Of a DNA stretch of 64,000 bases, positions 33,693 to 43,094 are shown piece by piece. The DNA is taken from positions 7,637,386 to 7,701,385 of the forward strand of contig NZ_VFPP01000001.1 in NCBI RefSeq assembly GCF_006716745.1, in the 5' to 3' direction. The notes below the pieces were generated by a model. It was not told the origin of the DNA. It saw nothing but the letters and a program-made list of their open reading frames with translations, and made no database searches. Numbering within the stretch: position 1 is the first letter of the stretch; every line of letters starts with the position of its first letter. The stretch comes from Saccharothrix saharensis. GTDB lineage: Bacteria; Actinomycetota; Actinomycetes; Mycobacteriales; Pseudonocardiaceae. Position numbers and translations under genes: made by a program.

Positions 33693-34718
33693 ATGATCAA
33701 CACTGCGATCGCCGGCGTGCTGCTGGCCGTGACCGGCACCTTTCCCGCGCTGGACGGGTGGGTGCGGCAGGGGTGGGCCTCCGGCGCGCTGCTGACCGTC
33801 GAGGACTCCGCCGGGGTCCGGGCGGACGCGGCGGGTGAGGCGTCGGTCGGCGGCCACTTCCGGATCGGCAGCGCCACCAAGACGTTCGTCGCCACGGTCG
33901 TGCTGCAACTCGTGGACGAGGGCAAGGTCCGGCTGGACGATCCCGCGGACCGGTACGTCACCGGCGTGCCCCGCGGCCTCAACGGCGACCGGCCCACCGT
34001 GCGCCAGGTGCTCAACCACACCAGCGGCCTGTACGACTACGCGCACGAGGAGGGCTACTCGACCAACCGGTGGCGCGGTGCGGACCGGTTCCGCACCTAC
34101 CGGCCGCAAGAGCTGCTGGACGTGGCGTTCGCCCACCCGTCCCACTTCGACCCCGGGAAGGGGTGGCGCTACTCGAACACCAACTACATCGTCGCCGGGA
34201 TGCTGATCGAGCGCGTGACCGGCCGGACGTACGGCGACGAGGTGCGCTCCCGCATCCTGCGCCCGCTCCGCCTCGCGCACACGGTCGTGCCGGGGTCGTG
34301 GCCCGGCCTGCCGCACCCCCACGCCCGCGGCTACAGCGAGGTGGACGGGCGACTCGTCGACGCGACGCTGATGAACCCGACCCTGGACTGGGCGGCGGGC
34401 GAGATGATCTCCACCGCCGGGGACCTGAACCGGTTCTTCGACGCGCTGCTGAGCGGCCGGTTGACGAGCGCGGCGTCCCTCGACGCCATGCGGCGGACCG
34501 TGGCGACGAACACGATCTTCGCCTACGGACTGGGCCTGCAGCGGTTCGACCTGCCGTGCGGCCGTTCGGTGTGGGGTCACGGCGGTGAGCTGATCGGCTA
34601 CCGCACCTACGCCACGCGGGCCGACGACGGCAGGCGGGCGACCCTGTCCTACAACCCCCTGCCCGCCGACGTGCCGGCGGAGGAGGTCATCGGGCTGTTC
34701 GCCTCGGTCTACTGCTGA
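33693..34718 (+). CDS. Serine hydrolase of the class C beta-lactamase/DD-peptidase family
   Basis: A protein of about 341 residues starting at the ATG at 33693 (a GTG directly before it is in frame too; neither has a good ribosome binding site). The nucleophile motif SATK (60-63), the YSN motif (160-162) and an HGG near the C-terminus are present, the three active-site elements of family S12. A short hydrophobic N-terminus may be a weak signal peptide. Such proteins are D-aminopeptidases, esterases or penicillin-binding-like enzymes; true beta-lactamase activity is not assured. It is convergent with the CAP-domain gene. Confidence 0.87.
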   Translation: MINTAIAGVLLAVTGTFPALDGWVRQGWASGALLTVEDSAGVRADAAGEASVGGHFRIGSATKTFVATVVLQLVDEGKVRLDDPADRYVTGVPRGLNGDRPTVRQVLNHTSGLYDYAHEEGYSTNRWRGADRFRTYRPQELLDVAFAHPSHFDPGKGWRYSNTNYIVAGMLIERVTGRTYGDEVRSRILRPLRLAHTVVPGSWPGLPHPHARGYSEVDGRLVDATLMNPTLDWAAGEMISTAGDLNRFFDALLSGRLTSAASLDAMRRTVATNTIFAYGLGLQRFDLPCGRSVWGHGGELIGYRTYATRADDGRRATLSYNPLPADVPAEEVIGLFASVYC

Positions 34719-34730
34719 CGCCCGCCCGGA

Positions 34731-34764
34731 GGTTCGCACCCGTCGGCGACGGCGGGTGCGAACC
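34731..34764. terminator. Bidirectional terminator hairpin
   Basis: A 12-bp perfect stem (GGTTCGCACCCG at 34731-34742 with CGGGTGCGAACC at 34753-34764) and a 10-nt loop lies between the convergent stops of the serine hydrolase and CAP-domain genes. Confidence 0.85.
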
Positions 34765-34775
34765 CGGCGGCGGGG

Positions 34776-35237
34776 TCAGCCCGTGACGCCGAACTCCTGC
34801 GTCCAGTAGATCTTGTTGCTGCCGTCGGCGGTGTGGGCCACGCCGAGGTCGCGCAGTTCGCAGTTCACGATGTTGGCCCGGTGGCTCTCGCTGTTCATCC
34901 ACGCGCTCACGACCTCCTCCGCGGTGCCCTGGCCGGCGGCGATGTTCTCCGCCATCAGCCGGAAGTGATACCCCGCATCGGTGACGCGTTGCGCCGCTGT
35001 GCTGCCGTCCGAGCCGGTATGGCTGAAGTTGCCGGTGCGTGCCATGTCGTCGCTGTGCCGCTTGGCCGCTGCCGCGAGCTGAGCGTTGGTGGTGAGGGCC
35101 GGGCAGCCCACGGCGGAGCGTTCCCCGTTTGTCAGAGCCAAAACCCGGTCTTCGAGAGTGGGTGCGGCGAGCGCCGGGGCGGCCGTGGACAGCAGTGCCG
35201 CGATGGCCGCCGCGGCGGTGAACGCGCTGCGCTTCAT
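34776..35237 (-). CDS. Secreted CAP-domain (SCP/PR-1-like) protein
   Basis: A secreted protein of 153 residues; ATG at 35237 with GAGGAGGAG upstream. The signal peptide ends at ALA-AP (residue 24-25). The CAP domain is complete: LTNGERSAVGCPAL, AKRHSDDMARTGNFSHTGSD, MAENIAAG and SESHRANIVNCELRDLGVAH, with the two histidines and two acidic residues of the CAP cavity. Four cysteines at most are seen, with one pair likely linked. Bacterial CAP proteins of this YkwD type are usually secreted from sporulating or filamentous cells, function unknown. Confidence 0.9.
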   Translation of the reverse strand: MKRSAFTAAAAIAALLSTAAPALAAPTLEDRVLALTNGERSAVGCPALTTNAQLAAAAKRHSDDMARTGNFSHTGSDGSTAAQRVTDAGYHFRLMAENIAAGQGTAEEVVSAWMNSESHRANIVNCELRDLGVAHTADGSNKIYWTQEFGVTG

Positions 35238-35366
35238 GATCGTTCTCCTCCTCGTGGGCGGGACCTCTGTTGTCAAGGGGTTCCCACTCGCGAGAAGACT
35301 TGTATTCCACGATCGGTGGAACCGTGATGACGGCGAGTCAACCGGTTCCGGACTGTTGCCGGTCGG

Positions 35367-36782
35367 TCAGTCCTTCAGCTCCTGCTCGGCCTGGGCGATG
35401 GCGGCGAACTCCTCCTCCGGCGCGGCGGCCACCAGGTGGTGCCTGCTGTAGAACCAGAAGTAGGCCAACGCCACCACGACGATGCCCGCGGTGATGCCGG
35501 CGGCCAGTTCGTCCACGAAGAACGTCGCCACGACCGCCGCCACCGCGAGCACCAGCGCCACCCCGGTGGTGACGACGCCGCCCGGCGTCCGGTACGGCCG
35601 CGCCAACCCCGGCTCGCGCACGCGCAGCACGATGTGCGACACCATCATCAGCACGTACGACAGCGCCGCGCCGAACACCGCGACGTTGATCAGGGTCGCA
35701 CCGCTCTTCAGGATCGCGGCCAGCACGAACCCGATCGTGCCGGGCACGATGAGCGCCAGGTACGGCGTCCTGCGCTTGCCGGTCCTCGACAGCCAGCGCG
35801 GCAGGTAACCGGCCCGGGACAGCGCGAACAGCTGCCGCGAGTACGCGAAGATGATCGAGAAGAACGACGCCACGAGCCCGGCCAGGCCCACGTAGTTCAC
35901 GACCTGCGCCAGCGCGTTGTCGCCGCCGTACGCCGCGCGCACCGCCTCGGGCAGCGGGTTGCCCGACGACATCAACGCCGCCGAGCCCGCGCCGCCGGGC
36001 GCGAACACCAGGATCGCCGCCGCGAACACCAGCAGCACCAGCATCGCCCCGATGATCCCGCGCGGCATGTCCTTCTTCGGGTCGCGCGCCTCTTCCGCCG
36101 CCAGCGGCACTCCCTCGACCGCGAGGAAGAACCAGATCGCGTACACCAGTGCGCCCAGCGCGCCGGTCACCCCGAACGGCAGGAAGCTCCCGTCCCCGAT
36201 GTCGAACAGCTTGGCGGAGTCGAACCGCGGCACCATCCCGACCACGAACGCGACCAGCGCGACCACCGCGACCCCGGTGATCACGAACATCAGTCGCAAC
36301 GCCTCGCCGACGCCGTACAGGTGCACGCCCACGAAGATCGCGTAGCAGACCAGGTAGACCGGCCACGAGCTGGTGAGCCCGAACAGCCCGAGCGCCTGCA
36401 CGTAGTCGCCGATGAACACCACGATCGCGGCGGGCGCGATGGCGTACTCGACCAGGATCGCGACGCCCGTGGCGAAACCGCCCAGCGGTCCGAGCGCCCG
36501 GCGCGCGAAGCCGTACCCGGCGCCCGCGACCGGCAGCGCCGCGGCCAGCTCGGCCAGGCCGAACACCATGCACGTGTACATGGCGCCCATGAGGATCGTC
36601 GCGACCAGCAGGCCGCCCCAGCCGCCCTGGGCGAGGCCGAAGTTCCACCCGGCGAAGTCGCCGGAGATGACGTACGAGACCCCGAGCCCCGCCAACAGCA
36701 CCCAGCCCGCCGCACCCCGCTTGAGCTGCCGGTGCTCCAGGTAGTCGCTGCCCACCTTCTCGTACTCGACGTGCTTCGCCAT
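35367..36782 (-). CDS. APC-superfamily amino acid/amine permease (ethanolamine permease-like)
   Basis: A transporter of 471 residues with about twelve helices and the APC start (VLLAGLGVSYVISGDFAGWNFG) that is particular to the ethanolamine permease group. ATG at 36782 follows GGGAG. Its loop with FLAVEGVPLAAEEARDPKKD is the conserved APC signature. The genes for a gamma-glutamyl ligase, hydrolase and aldehyde dehydrogenase 1.4 kb away suggest that it brings in ethanolamine or a polyamine for that pathway. It is transcribed on the opposite strand, separated from those genes by a frameshifted gene. Confidence 0.85.
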   Translation of the reverse strand: MAKHVEYEKVGSDYLEHRQLKRGAAGWVLLAGLGVSYVISGDFAGWNFGLAQGGWGGLLVATILMGAMYTCMVFGLAELAAALPVAGAGYGFARRALGPLGGFATGVAILVEYAIAPAAIVVFIGDYVQALGLFGLTSSWPVYLVCYAIFVGVHLYGVGEALRLMFVITGVAVVALVAFVVGMVPRFDSAKLFDIGDGSFLPFGVTGALGALVYAIWFFLAVEGVPLAAEEARDPKKDMPRGIIGAMLVLLVFAAAILVFAPGGAGSAALMSSGNPLPEAVRAAYGGDNALAQVVNYVGLAGLVASFFSIIFAYSRQLFALSRAGYLPRWLSRTGKRRTPYLALIVPGTIGFVLAAILKSGATLINVAVFGAALSYVLMMVSHIVLRVREPGLARPYRTPGGVVTTGVALVLAVAAVVATFFVDELAAGITAGIVVVALAYFWFYSRHHLVAAAPEEEFAAIAQAEQELKD

Positions 36783-36834
36783 CTGCGCTCCCTAATGGGT
36801 CAGACGCGCTCCTTTGCACGGAGAGTGGCGTGGA

Positions 36835-38057
36835 TCACCTGATGGTGTCAACAGGGATGAGGCGGAGCGGGCCTCTCGGCGAGTAGCCCAACCGGACGAA
36901 CGCCGGGTGCACGGCCCTGGTGACCGCGATGCGGAGCGAGTTGTGGATCGGGGAGTACCGGCGCACCGGCACGAAGTGACCCCGCCAGTCCGGCGAGAAG
37001 AAGATCAGCGCGCGCACGGCCGAACGGATCCCGCCGTCCCCCGCGTAAGCGGGCAGCGGGGGCGGCGTCCACTCCTCACCGTTGTCCCGCGGGTTCCGCG
37101 ACGCGTGGGCGCCCACCGTCCCGGCCGCTGCGATGCGGAACCGCTCGTACGCCTCGCGGTCCATCGTCACGACGAGGATGAGCCGTTCCGGCGGCAGTAC
37201 GCGCATCGCTTCCGCCAGCTCCCACAGCGTGCCCGGGCCCCAGCCGAGCACGAGCACCACGTGCCGCGGATGAACTCCCGCACCGGAGCCTGCCACTCCT
37301 CGAGCGGGAGGTAGACCCGCCACGCGCCGATGTGCGGCATCACCTCGCCGGGTCTGCCGACCGTCACCATGGTCGCGTCTGTCGGCGACAACGCGTCGAT
37401 CAGCAACTCCTCCTCCGACATCTCCACGACGAAGAGGCTCCGCAGCGCACGCTTGATCGGCGAGAACCGCTGCACGCCGGAGAGTCGGCGGTCCTCGTCG
37501 AACGTCCTCAGGTAGAGGCCGTAGTCCACGCCGGTGAGGTCGCGCGGCTTCCGCACGGTCCCGGTCATCAGCCGTTTGGACGCGGCGAACAGGGAGTTGC
37601 CCTTCCGGAGCAGGAGCAGGCCGCACCACAGCACGCCGACCTGCACCGCGGATCGCCAGGTGAACTCGCCTTCCAGGACGCCGCCGGAGTGCGGCAGCGT
37701 GCGGAGCTCCCGCACCAGGGCCAGGAAGACCAACGCGAACGCGATCGCGCCCGACGCAACGCTGACCCACCCCAACCGCCGGTTGACCAGGAAGAAGTTG
37801 TTGCCGTGGCTGACGACGTTCCACGTCGCGCGCAGGCACACCACCTCGAGGATGATCATCCAGGTGTTCTGCCTGGTCAGAGACTCCGCGGTGATCGGCG
37901 GCTCGGTGAGCCCGAGGAGGAGTGCCAAGGCGGTCAGCACGAACACCGTGGCGACGAGAGTGGCCAACGTCCCGCCCCACACGTACGAGCGCCCCAGGGC
38001 CGCGGCGGGGTTCGGCGCCAGCTTCGCCTGCATCGACTGCCACGCGCGCGTGTCCAC
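36835..38057 (-). pseudogene. Frameshifted gene for a two-domain membrane protein (YLRTFDEDR family)
   Basis: From a GTG at 38057 (ribosome binding site GGAGGAGGG) one frame encodes two to four helices and then LTGVDYGLYLRTFDEDRRLS ... VTVGRPGEVMPHIGAWRVYL. At about 37262 it turns into a Cys/Ser-rich shadow, while a shifted frame continues with HVVLVLGWGPGTLWELAEA down to the stop at 36835. Restoring one base (a C in CGCGGCACG) would join FIRG to HVVLV. The intact protein would be about 405 residues. The LRSFDDDR ... GRPGE ... W ... WEL pattern is that of a common uncharacterised family with a Rossmann-like C-terminal domain. A sequencing error is possible. Confidence 0.75.
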
Positions 38058-38228
38058 CCGACCCTCCTCCGGTGAGCCGCCGTGCTGTGGACCGTAGCGA
38101 GTCGGGGCCTCGCGCGAGACCGCTACCCGGGTTGGGTCGGGTCCCGAATCGGGTGTGGCGGCCTTCACTCGAAGGTGTCAGGATGAAACGTCCAATGGCT
38201 CGCTGTCATACCTTTGGAGGTACTGCGG

Positions 38229-39569
38229 ATGCTCGCCGTGGAGGAGTTGCGCGTGCTCGTGGACGCCGGGGAGGTCGACACGGTGTTGGTCGCCGTGGTC
38301 GACATGCAGGGCCGTCTCCAGGGCAAGCGCTGCGCCGCGCGCTACTTCGTGGACGAGGTCCTGCCGCACGCCGCCGAGGGCTGCAACTACCTGCTGGCCG
38401 TGGACGTGGAGATGAACACCGTCGGCGGCTACGCCATGTCGTCGTGGGACAGCGGCTACGGCGACTTCGTGATGAAGCCGGACCTGTCCACGCTGCGCCG
38501 CGTCCCCTGGCACGAGGGCACCGCGCTGGTCATGTGCGACCTGGTCTGGGAGGACGGCGGGCCGGTGGTGGCCTCGCCGCGCCAGATCCTCAAGCGCCAG
38601 CTCGACCGGCTCGCCGAACGGGGCCTGAGCGCGTTCGTCGGCACCGAGCTGGAGTTCATCGTCTTCGACGACACCTACGAGGACGCCTGGAACCGCGGGT
38701 ACCGCGGCCTCACGCCCGCCAACCAGTACAACGTCGACTACTCGCTGCTGGGCACGGCGCGGATCGAGCCGCTGCTGCGCGCCATCCGCAACCACATGGC
38801 GGGCGCGGGCATGGTGGTCGAGTCGGCCAAGGGCGAGTGCAACCCCGGCCAGCACGAGATCGCGTTCCGCTACACCGAGGCGCTGGCGACCTGCGACAAC
38901 CACAGCATCTACAAGACCGGCGCCAAGGAGATCGCGGCGCAGCACGGCAAGTCGATCACGTTCATGGCGAAGTACAACGAGCGCGAGGGCAGCTCCTGCC
39001 ACATCCACCTGAGCCTGCGCTCGGCGGGCGGCGAGCCGGTGTTCGCCGAGGGCCGGGGCCGGTCGCGGCTCATGGACCACTTCATGGCGGGTCAGTTGGC
39101 GGCGCTGCGCGAGCTCACCTGCTTCCTGGCGCCGAACATCAACTCGTACAAGCGGTTCGCGCAGGGCAGCTTCGCGCCGACCGCGGTGGCGTGGGGCAGG
39201 GACAACCGGACGTGCGCGGTGCGCGTGGTCGGGCACGGCCAGTCGCTGCGGTTCGAGAACCGGGTGCCCGGCGCGGACGTGAACCCGTACCTGGCGGTCG
39301 CCGCGCTGATCGCGGCCGGCCTGCACGGCGTGGACAACGAGCTGCCGCTGGAGGAGGAGTTCGTCGGCAACGCCTACGCCTCCGGCAAGCCGACCGTGCC
39401 CACGACGCTGCGCGACGCCGCGTCCCTGCTGTCCCGCAGCGAAGTCGCGCGCGAGGCGTTCGGGCAGGACGTGGTCGAGCACTACCTCAACGCGGCCCGG
39501 GTGGAGCTGGCCGCGTTCGACTCGGCGGTGACGGACTGGGAGCGCATCCGTGGTTTCGAACGGCTCTAG
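38229..39569 (+). CDS. Glutamine synthetase-like gamma-glutamyl-amine ligase
   Basis: A glutamine synthetase fold protein of 446 residues, ATG at 38229 after GGAGG. The glutamate/ATP-binding segments are visible (GTELEFIVFD, ESAKGECNPGQHEIAFRY, MAKYNEREGSSCHIHLSL, NSYKRFAQGSFAPT, RVVGHGQSLRFENRVPGADV). The first two match the catalytic Glu and metal sites. It is shorter at the N-terminus than GlnA1 and lacks the adenylylation tyrosine loop. By its neighbours (hydrolase, aldehyde dehydrogenase, SDR, regulator) it should couple glutamate to ethanolamine or a polyamine, as GlnA3/GlnA4 of Streptomyces do. Ordinary glutamine synthesis is less likely. Confidence 0.87.
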   Translation: MLAVEELRVLVDAGEVDTVLVAVVDMQGRLQGKRCAARYFVDEVLPHAAEGCNYLLAVDVEMNTVGGYAMSSWDSGYGDFVMKPDLSTLRRVPWHEGTALVMCDLVWEDGGPVVASPRQILKRQLDRLAERGLSAFVGTELEFIVFDDTYEDAWNRGYRGLTPANQYNVDYSLLGTARIEPLLRAIRNHMAGAGMVVESAKGECNPGQHEIAFRYTEALATCDNHSIYKTGAKEIAAQHGKSITFMAKYNEREGSSCHIHLSLRSAGGEPVFAEGRGRSRLMDHFMAGQLAALRELTCFLAPNINSYKRFAQGSFAPTAVAWGRDNRTCAVRVVGHGQSLRFENRVPGADVNPYLAVAALIAAGLHGVDNELPLEEEFVGNAYASGKPTVPTTLRDAASLLSRSEVAREAFGQDVVEHYLNAARVELAAFDSAVTDWERIRGFERL

Positions 39570-40260
39570 GGCGCGGCCGCTGATCGGCGTCAGCACCTAC
39601 CTGGAACGCGCGCGGTTCGGCGTCTGGGACGTGGAAGCGGCCGTGCTGCACCGCGACTACCTCGACTCGGTGGTGCGCGCGGGCGGCAACCCGGTGCTGC
39701 TGCCGCCGGTCGGCGACTGGGACGCGGACAGCGTCGCGTTCCTCGACGGCCTGGTGCTGGCGGGCGGCGCGGACGTCGACCCCGCGCTGTACGGGCGGCC
39801 GCGCGACCCGCGCACGGGACCGGCGCGGCCCGAGCGCGACGCGGTCGAGCTGAGCCTGGCCCGCGCCGCGCTGAAGCTGGACCTGCCGCTGCTGGCCGTG
39901 TGCCGGGGCATGCAGGTGCTCAACGTGGCGCTGGGCGGCACGCTGGTCCAGCACGTCGAGGGCCACAACCCGGCGCCCGCGGTGTTCGAGCACACCGGGA
40001 TCACGGTCGCGCCCGGCTCGGTGCTCGCCTCGGTCGTCGGCCTCGCCACCACCGTGTTCTGCCATCACCACCAGGCGTTGGACGGCCTCGGCGACGGCCT
40101 GCGGGTCGTGGCGGGCGCGCCGGACGGCACCGTGGAGGCCGTGGAGCTGCCGGGCGCGCGGTTCGTGCTCGGCGTGCAGTCGCACCCCGAGGCCGACACC
40201 GAGGACGACCGCTTGTTCGCCGCGCTTGTGGCCGCCACCCGCGACAGGAGTGTGAAGTGA
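39550..40260 (+). CDS. Class I glutamine amidotransferase-like gamma-glutamyl hydrolase (PuuD type)
   Basis: A peptidase C26 hydrolase of 236 residues. The triad is Cys118 in LLAVCRGMQVLN, with His212 and Glu214 in QSHPEAD. It would cleave gamma-glutamyl amides (such as gamma-glutamyl-GABA) and release glutamate. It overlaps the ligase gene by 20 nt and the aldehyde dehydrogenase gene by 4 nt, so translation is tightly linked. The start is a GTG at 39550; the protein begins close to the family N-terminus (PLIGVSTYLE). Confidence 0.88.
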   Translation: MVSNGSRARPLIGVSTYLERARFGVWDVEAAVLHRDYLDSVVRAGGNPVLLPPVGDWDADSVAFLDGLVLAGGADVDPALYGRPRDPRTGPARPERDAVELSLARAALKLDLPLLAVCRGMQVLNVALGGTLVQHVEGHNPAPAVFEHTGITVAPGSVLASVVGLATTVFCHHHQALDGLGDGLRVVAGAPDGTVEAVELPGARFVLGVQSHPEADTEDDRLFAALVAATRDRSVK

Positions 40261-41615
40261 CCACGTTCGACGTCATCAACCCGGCCACCGAGGACGTGGT
40301 CCGCTCGGTGCCGCTGGCGACGCTGGAGGAGGCCGACGCGGCGATCGCCCGCGCGTCGGCGGCGCTGCCCGCGTGGCGCGCGGTCGCCCCCGGTGACCGG
40401 GCCAGGCTGCTGCGCCGGTTCGCCGAGGCGGTCGACGGCGCGGTGGAGGAGCTGGCCGCGCTGGAGGTGCTCAACGCCGGGCACACCATCGGCAACGCGC
40501 GGTGGGAGGCCGGGAACGTCCGCGACGTGCTGCACTACTACTCGGCCGCGCCGGAGCGGCTGTTCGGCAGGCAGATCCCGGTGCCGGGCGGGCTCGACGT
40601 GACGTTCCACGAGCCGGTGGGCGTGGTCGGTGTGATCGTGCCGTGGAACTTCCCGATGCCGATCGCCGCGTGGGGCTTCGCGCCCGCGTTGGCGGCGGGC
40701 AACACGGTGGTGCTCAAGCCCGCCGAGCTGACGCCGCTGACGGCGCTGCGGTTGGCCGAACTCGCGCTGGAGGCCGGGATCCCGCCGGACGTGTTCCAGG
40801 TGCTGCCCGGTGCCGGACCGGTGGTGGGTCGGCGGTTCGTCACGCACCCCGCCGTGCGCAAGGTCGTGTTCACCGGGTCCACCCGGGTCGGCAAGCAAAT
40901 CATGGCCGGCTGCGCGGAGCAGGTGAAGCGGGTGACGCTGGAGCTGGGCGGCAAGTCGGCCAACATCGTCTTCGCCGACGCCGACCTGGAGCGCGCGGCG
41001 GCCACCGCGCCGTACGGGGTGTTCGACAACGCGGGGCAGGACTGCTGCGCGCGGTCGCGCATCCTGGTGCAGGCGTCGGTCTACGACCGGTTCATGGAGT
41101 TGCTGGAGCCCGCGGTCAAGGGCGTCGTGGTCGGCGCGCCGGGCGACGAGGCCACCGAGATGGGGCCGCTGATCTCGGCCGCGCACCGGGAGAAGGTCGC
41201 GTCCTACGTGCCGTCCGACGCGCCCGTGGCGTTCCGCGGGTCGGCCCCGTCCGGCGCGGGGTTCTGGTTCCCGCCGACGGTGCTCGCGCCCGTCGCGCCC
41301 GGTGACCGCGTTGCCGTGGAGGAGGTCTTCGGGCCGGTCGTGGCCGTGCTGCCGTTCGCCGAGGAGGAGGACGCCGTGCGGCTGGCCAACGACAGCGCCT
41401 ACGGCCTGTCCGGGTCGATCTGGACGCGGGACGTGGGGCGGGCGCTGCGCGTGTCGCGTGCCGTCGAGGCGGGGAACCTGTCGGTCAACTCGCACTCGTC
41501 GGTGCGGTACTGGACGCCGTTCGGCGGGTTCAAGCAGTCCGGGCTGGGGCGCGAGCTGGGACCGGACGCCCTCGACTCGTTCACCGAGACCAAGAACGTC
41601 TTCATCGCTCACTGA
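40257..41615 (+). CDS. NAD(P)-dependent aldehyde dehydrogenase
   Basis: An aldehyde dehydrogenase of 452 residues, start GTG within the stop of the hydrolase gene. Catalytic residues are Glu229 in LELGGKS and Cys263 in GQDCCARSR; the NAD-binding FTGSTRVGK and the general IVPWNFP motif are intact. It should oxidise the aldehyde formed from the gamma-glutamyl amine intermediate or from ethanolamine. It lacks an N-terminal extension. The following SDR gene starts 11 nt after the stop. Confidence 0.9.
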   Translation: MTTFDVINPATEDVVRSVPLATLEEADAAIARASAALPAWRAVAPGDRARLLRRFAEAVDGAVEELAALEVLNAGHTIGNARWEAGNVRDVLHYYSAAPERLFGRQIPVPGGLDVTFHEPVGVVGVIVPWNFPMPIAAWGFAPALAAGNTVVLKPAELTPLTALRLAELALEAGIPPDVFQVLPGAGPVVGRRFVTHPAVRKVVFTGSTRVGKQIMAGCAEQVKRVTLELGGKSANIVFADADLERAAATAPYGVFDNAGQDCCARSRILVQASVYDRFMELLEPAVKGVVVGAPGDEATEMGPLISAAHREKVASYVPSDAPVAFRGSAPSGAGFWFPPTVLAPVAPGDRVAVEEVFGPVVAVLPFAEEEDAVRLANDSAYGLSGSIWTRDVGRALRVSRAVEAGNLSVNSHSSVRYWTPFGGFKQSGLGRELGPDALDSFTETKNVFIAH

Positions 41616-41626
41616 TTGGGAGAGAC

Positions 41627-42394
41627 ATGGTTGTGCGACTCGAGGGCCGGGTGGCCGTGGTGACCGGCGGCGGCAGCGGCATCGGGCTGGCGTCGGTGCG
41701 GCGGCTCGCGTCCGAGGGGGCGAAGGTCGTCGTCGCGGACGTCGACGCGGAGTCCGGCAAGGCCGCGGCCGACGAGGTGGGCGGGCTGTTCGTCCAGGTC
41801 GACGTGACCGACGAGGAGCAGGTGGCGGCGCTGTACCGGACCACCGCGGACACCTACGGGTCGGTGGACGTCGCGTTCAACAACGCCGGCATCTCGCCGC
41901 CCGACGACGATTCGATCCTGACCACGGGGATCGAGGCGTGGGACCGGGTGCAGAAGGTCAACCTGACGTCGGTCTACCTGTGCTGCAAGTACGCGATCCC
42001 GCACATGCTGGAGCGGGGGCGCGGATCGGTGATCAACACCGCGTCGTTCGTGGCCACGATGGGAGCGGCGACGTCCCAGATCTCGTACACGGCGTCCAAG
42101 GGCGGGGTGCTGGCGATGAGCCGTGAACTGGGCGTGCAGTTCGCCCGGCAGGGCGTTCGAGTGAACGCGCTCTCACCCGGACCGGTGAACACGCCGCTGT
42201 TGCGCGAGCTGTTCGCGAAGGACCCGGAGCGGGCCGCGCGGCGGCTGGTGCACGTGCCGCTGGGCCGGTTCGCCGAGCCGGAGGAGATCGCGGCGGCGGT
42301 GGCGTTCTTGGCCAGTGACGACTCGTCGTTCATCACCGCGTCGAACTTCCTGGTGGACGGCGGTATCGCCGGTGCCTACGTGACACCGCTGTGA
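41627..42394 (+). CDS. Short-chain dehydrogenase/reductase
   Basis: A classical SDR of 255 residues; ATG at 41627 after GGGAGAGA. The cofactor motif TGGGSGIG (13-20), NNAG, catalytic Ser-Tyr-Lys (SQISYTASK) and the C-terminal FLVDGG are complete. An aspartate after the second strand (VVADVD) favours NAD. In this operon it may oxidise a hydroxylated intermediate. Substrate is not identifiable from sequence. Confidence 0.88.
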   Translation: MVVRLEGRVAVVTGGGSGIGLASVRRLASEGAKVVVADVDAESGKAAADEVGGLFVQVDVTDEEQVAALYRTTADTYGSVDVAFNNAGISPPDDDSILTTGIEAWDRVQKVNLTSVYLCCKYAIPHMLERGRGSVINTASFVATMGAATSQISYTASKGGVLAMSRELGVQFARQGVRVNALSPGPVNTPLLRELFAKDPERAARRLVHVPLGRFAEPEEIAAAVAFLASDDSSFITASNFLVDGGIAGAYVTPL

Positions 42395-43092
42395 TGCCGG
42401 TGCAGGACGCGTTGTTCCGCCCCGTGCGGGCGGGCAACGCGTTCGAGGAGACCGTGGAGCGGCTCATGCAGGCGATCCGGCTCGGCGTGGTCGGGCCGGG
42501 GGAGCGGTTGCCCGCGGAACGTGACCTCGCCACCCGGCTGGGTGTCAGTCGTGTGACGCTGCGGGAGGCGATCCGGTCACTGCAGGACGCGGGGTACGTC
42601 GAGTCCCGGCGCGGTCGTTACGGCGGGACGTTCGTGAACTCGCCGCTGCCCGCGCCCGCGCCGGACCGCCGGGCCGACCCCGCCGAGCTGGCGGACGCCG
42701 TGACGCTGCGGGCGGCGGTGGAGACGGGTGCGGCGGAGTGCGCGGCGGGTCGGGCGCTGAGCCCGGTGGAGCGGCGCAACCTCCTCGCGCGCCTGGCCGA
42801 GTGCCGTGACGCGTCGGTCGACTCCTACCGGCGCAAGGACTCGCGGCTGCACCTGGCGATCGCCGAGGCGACCGGCTCGCCGTCGCTCACCGCGGCCGTC
42901 GCCGACGCCCGGACCAGGGTCAACGCCCTGCTGGACCGGATACCGCTGCTGCCGCCGAACCTGGCGCACTCCAACGAGCAGCACGAGCGGATCGTGACGC
43001 ACATCGTGGCGGGCGAGCCGGAGGCCGCGCGGCGGGCGATGGCCGAGCACCTGGACGGCACGGCCCTGCTGCTGCGCGGCTTCCTGTCCTGA
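42391..43092 (+). CDS. FadR-type GntR-family regulator
   Basis: A regulator of 233 residues at the end of the amine operon, with start GTG at 42391 (ATG at 42394 is an alternative). It has a winged helix of the GntR kind (VGPGERLPAERDLATRLGVS, then TLREAIRSLQDAGYV) and a C-terminal all-helical FCD ligand-binding domain with metal-binding-like histidines (RLHLAIAEATG, HSNEQHERIVTHI). It is probably the repressor of this operon. It ends 2 nt before the convergent stop of a small membrane protein gene. Confidence 0.9.
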   Translation: MMPVQDALFRPVRAGNAFEETVERLMQAIRLGVVGPGERLPAERDLATRLGVSRVTLREAIRSLQDAGYVESRRGRYGGTFVNSPLPAPAPDRRADPAELADAVTLRAAVETGAAECAAGRALSPVERRNLLARLAECRDASVDSYRRKDSRLHLAIAEATGSPSLTAAVADARTRVNALLDRIPLLPPNLAHSNEQHERIVTHIVAGEPEAARRAMAEHLDGTALLLRGFLS

Positions 43093-43094
43093 CC

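Noticed and set aside
35238-35366. Cyclic di-AMP riboswitch before the CAP-domain gene
   Set aside because: Such riboswitches often precede cell-wall enzymes, but the conserved core sequences are not found in this 129-bp gap; only a short hairpin is seen.
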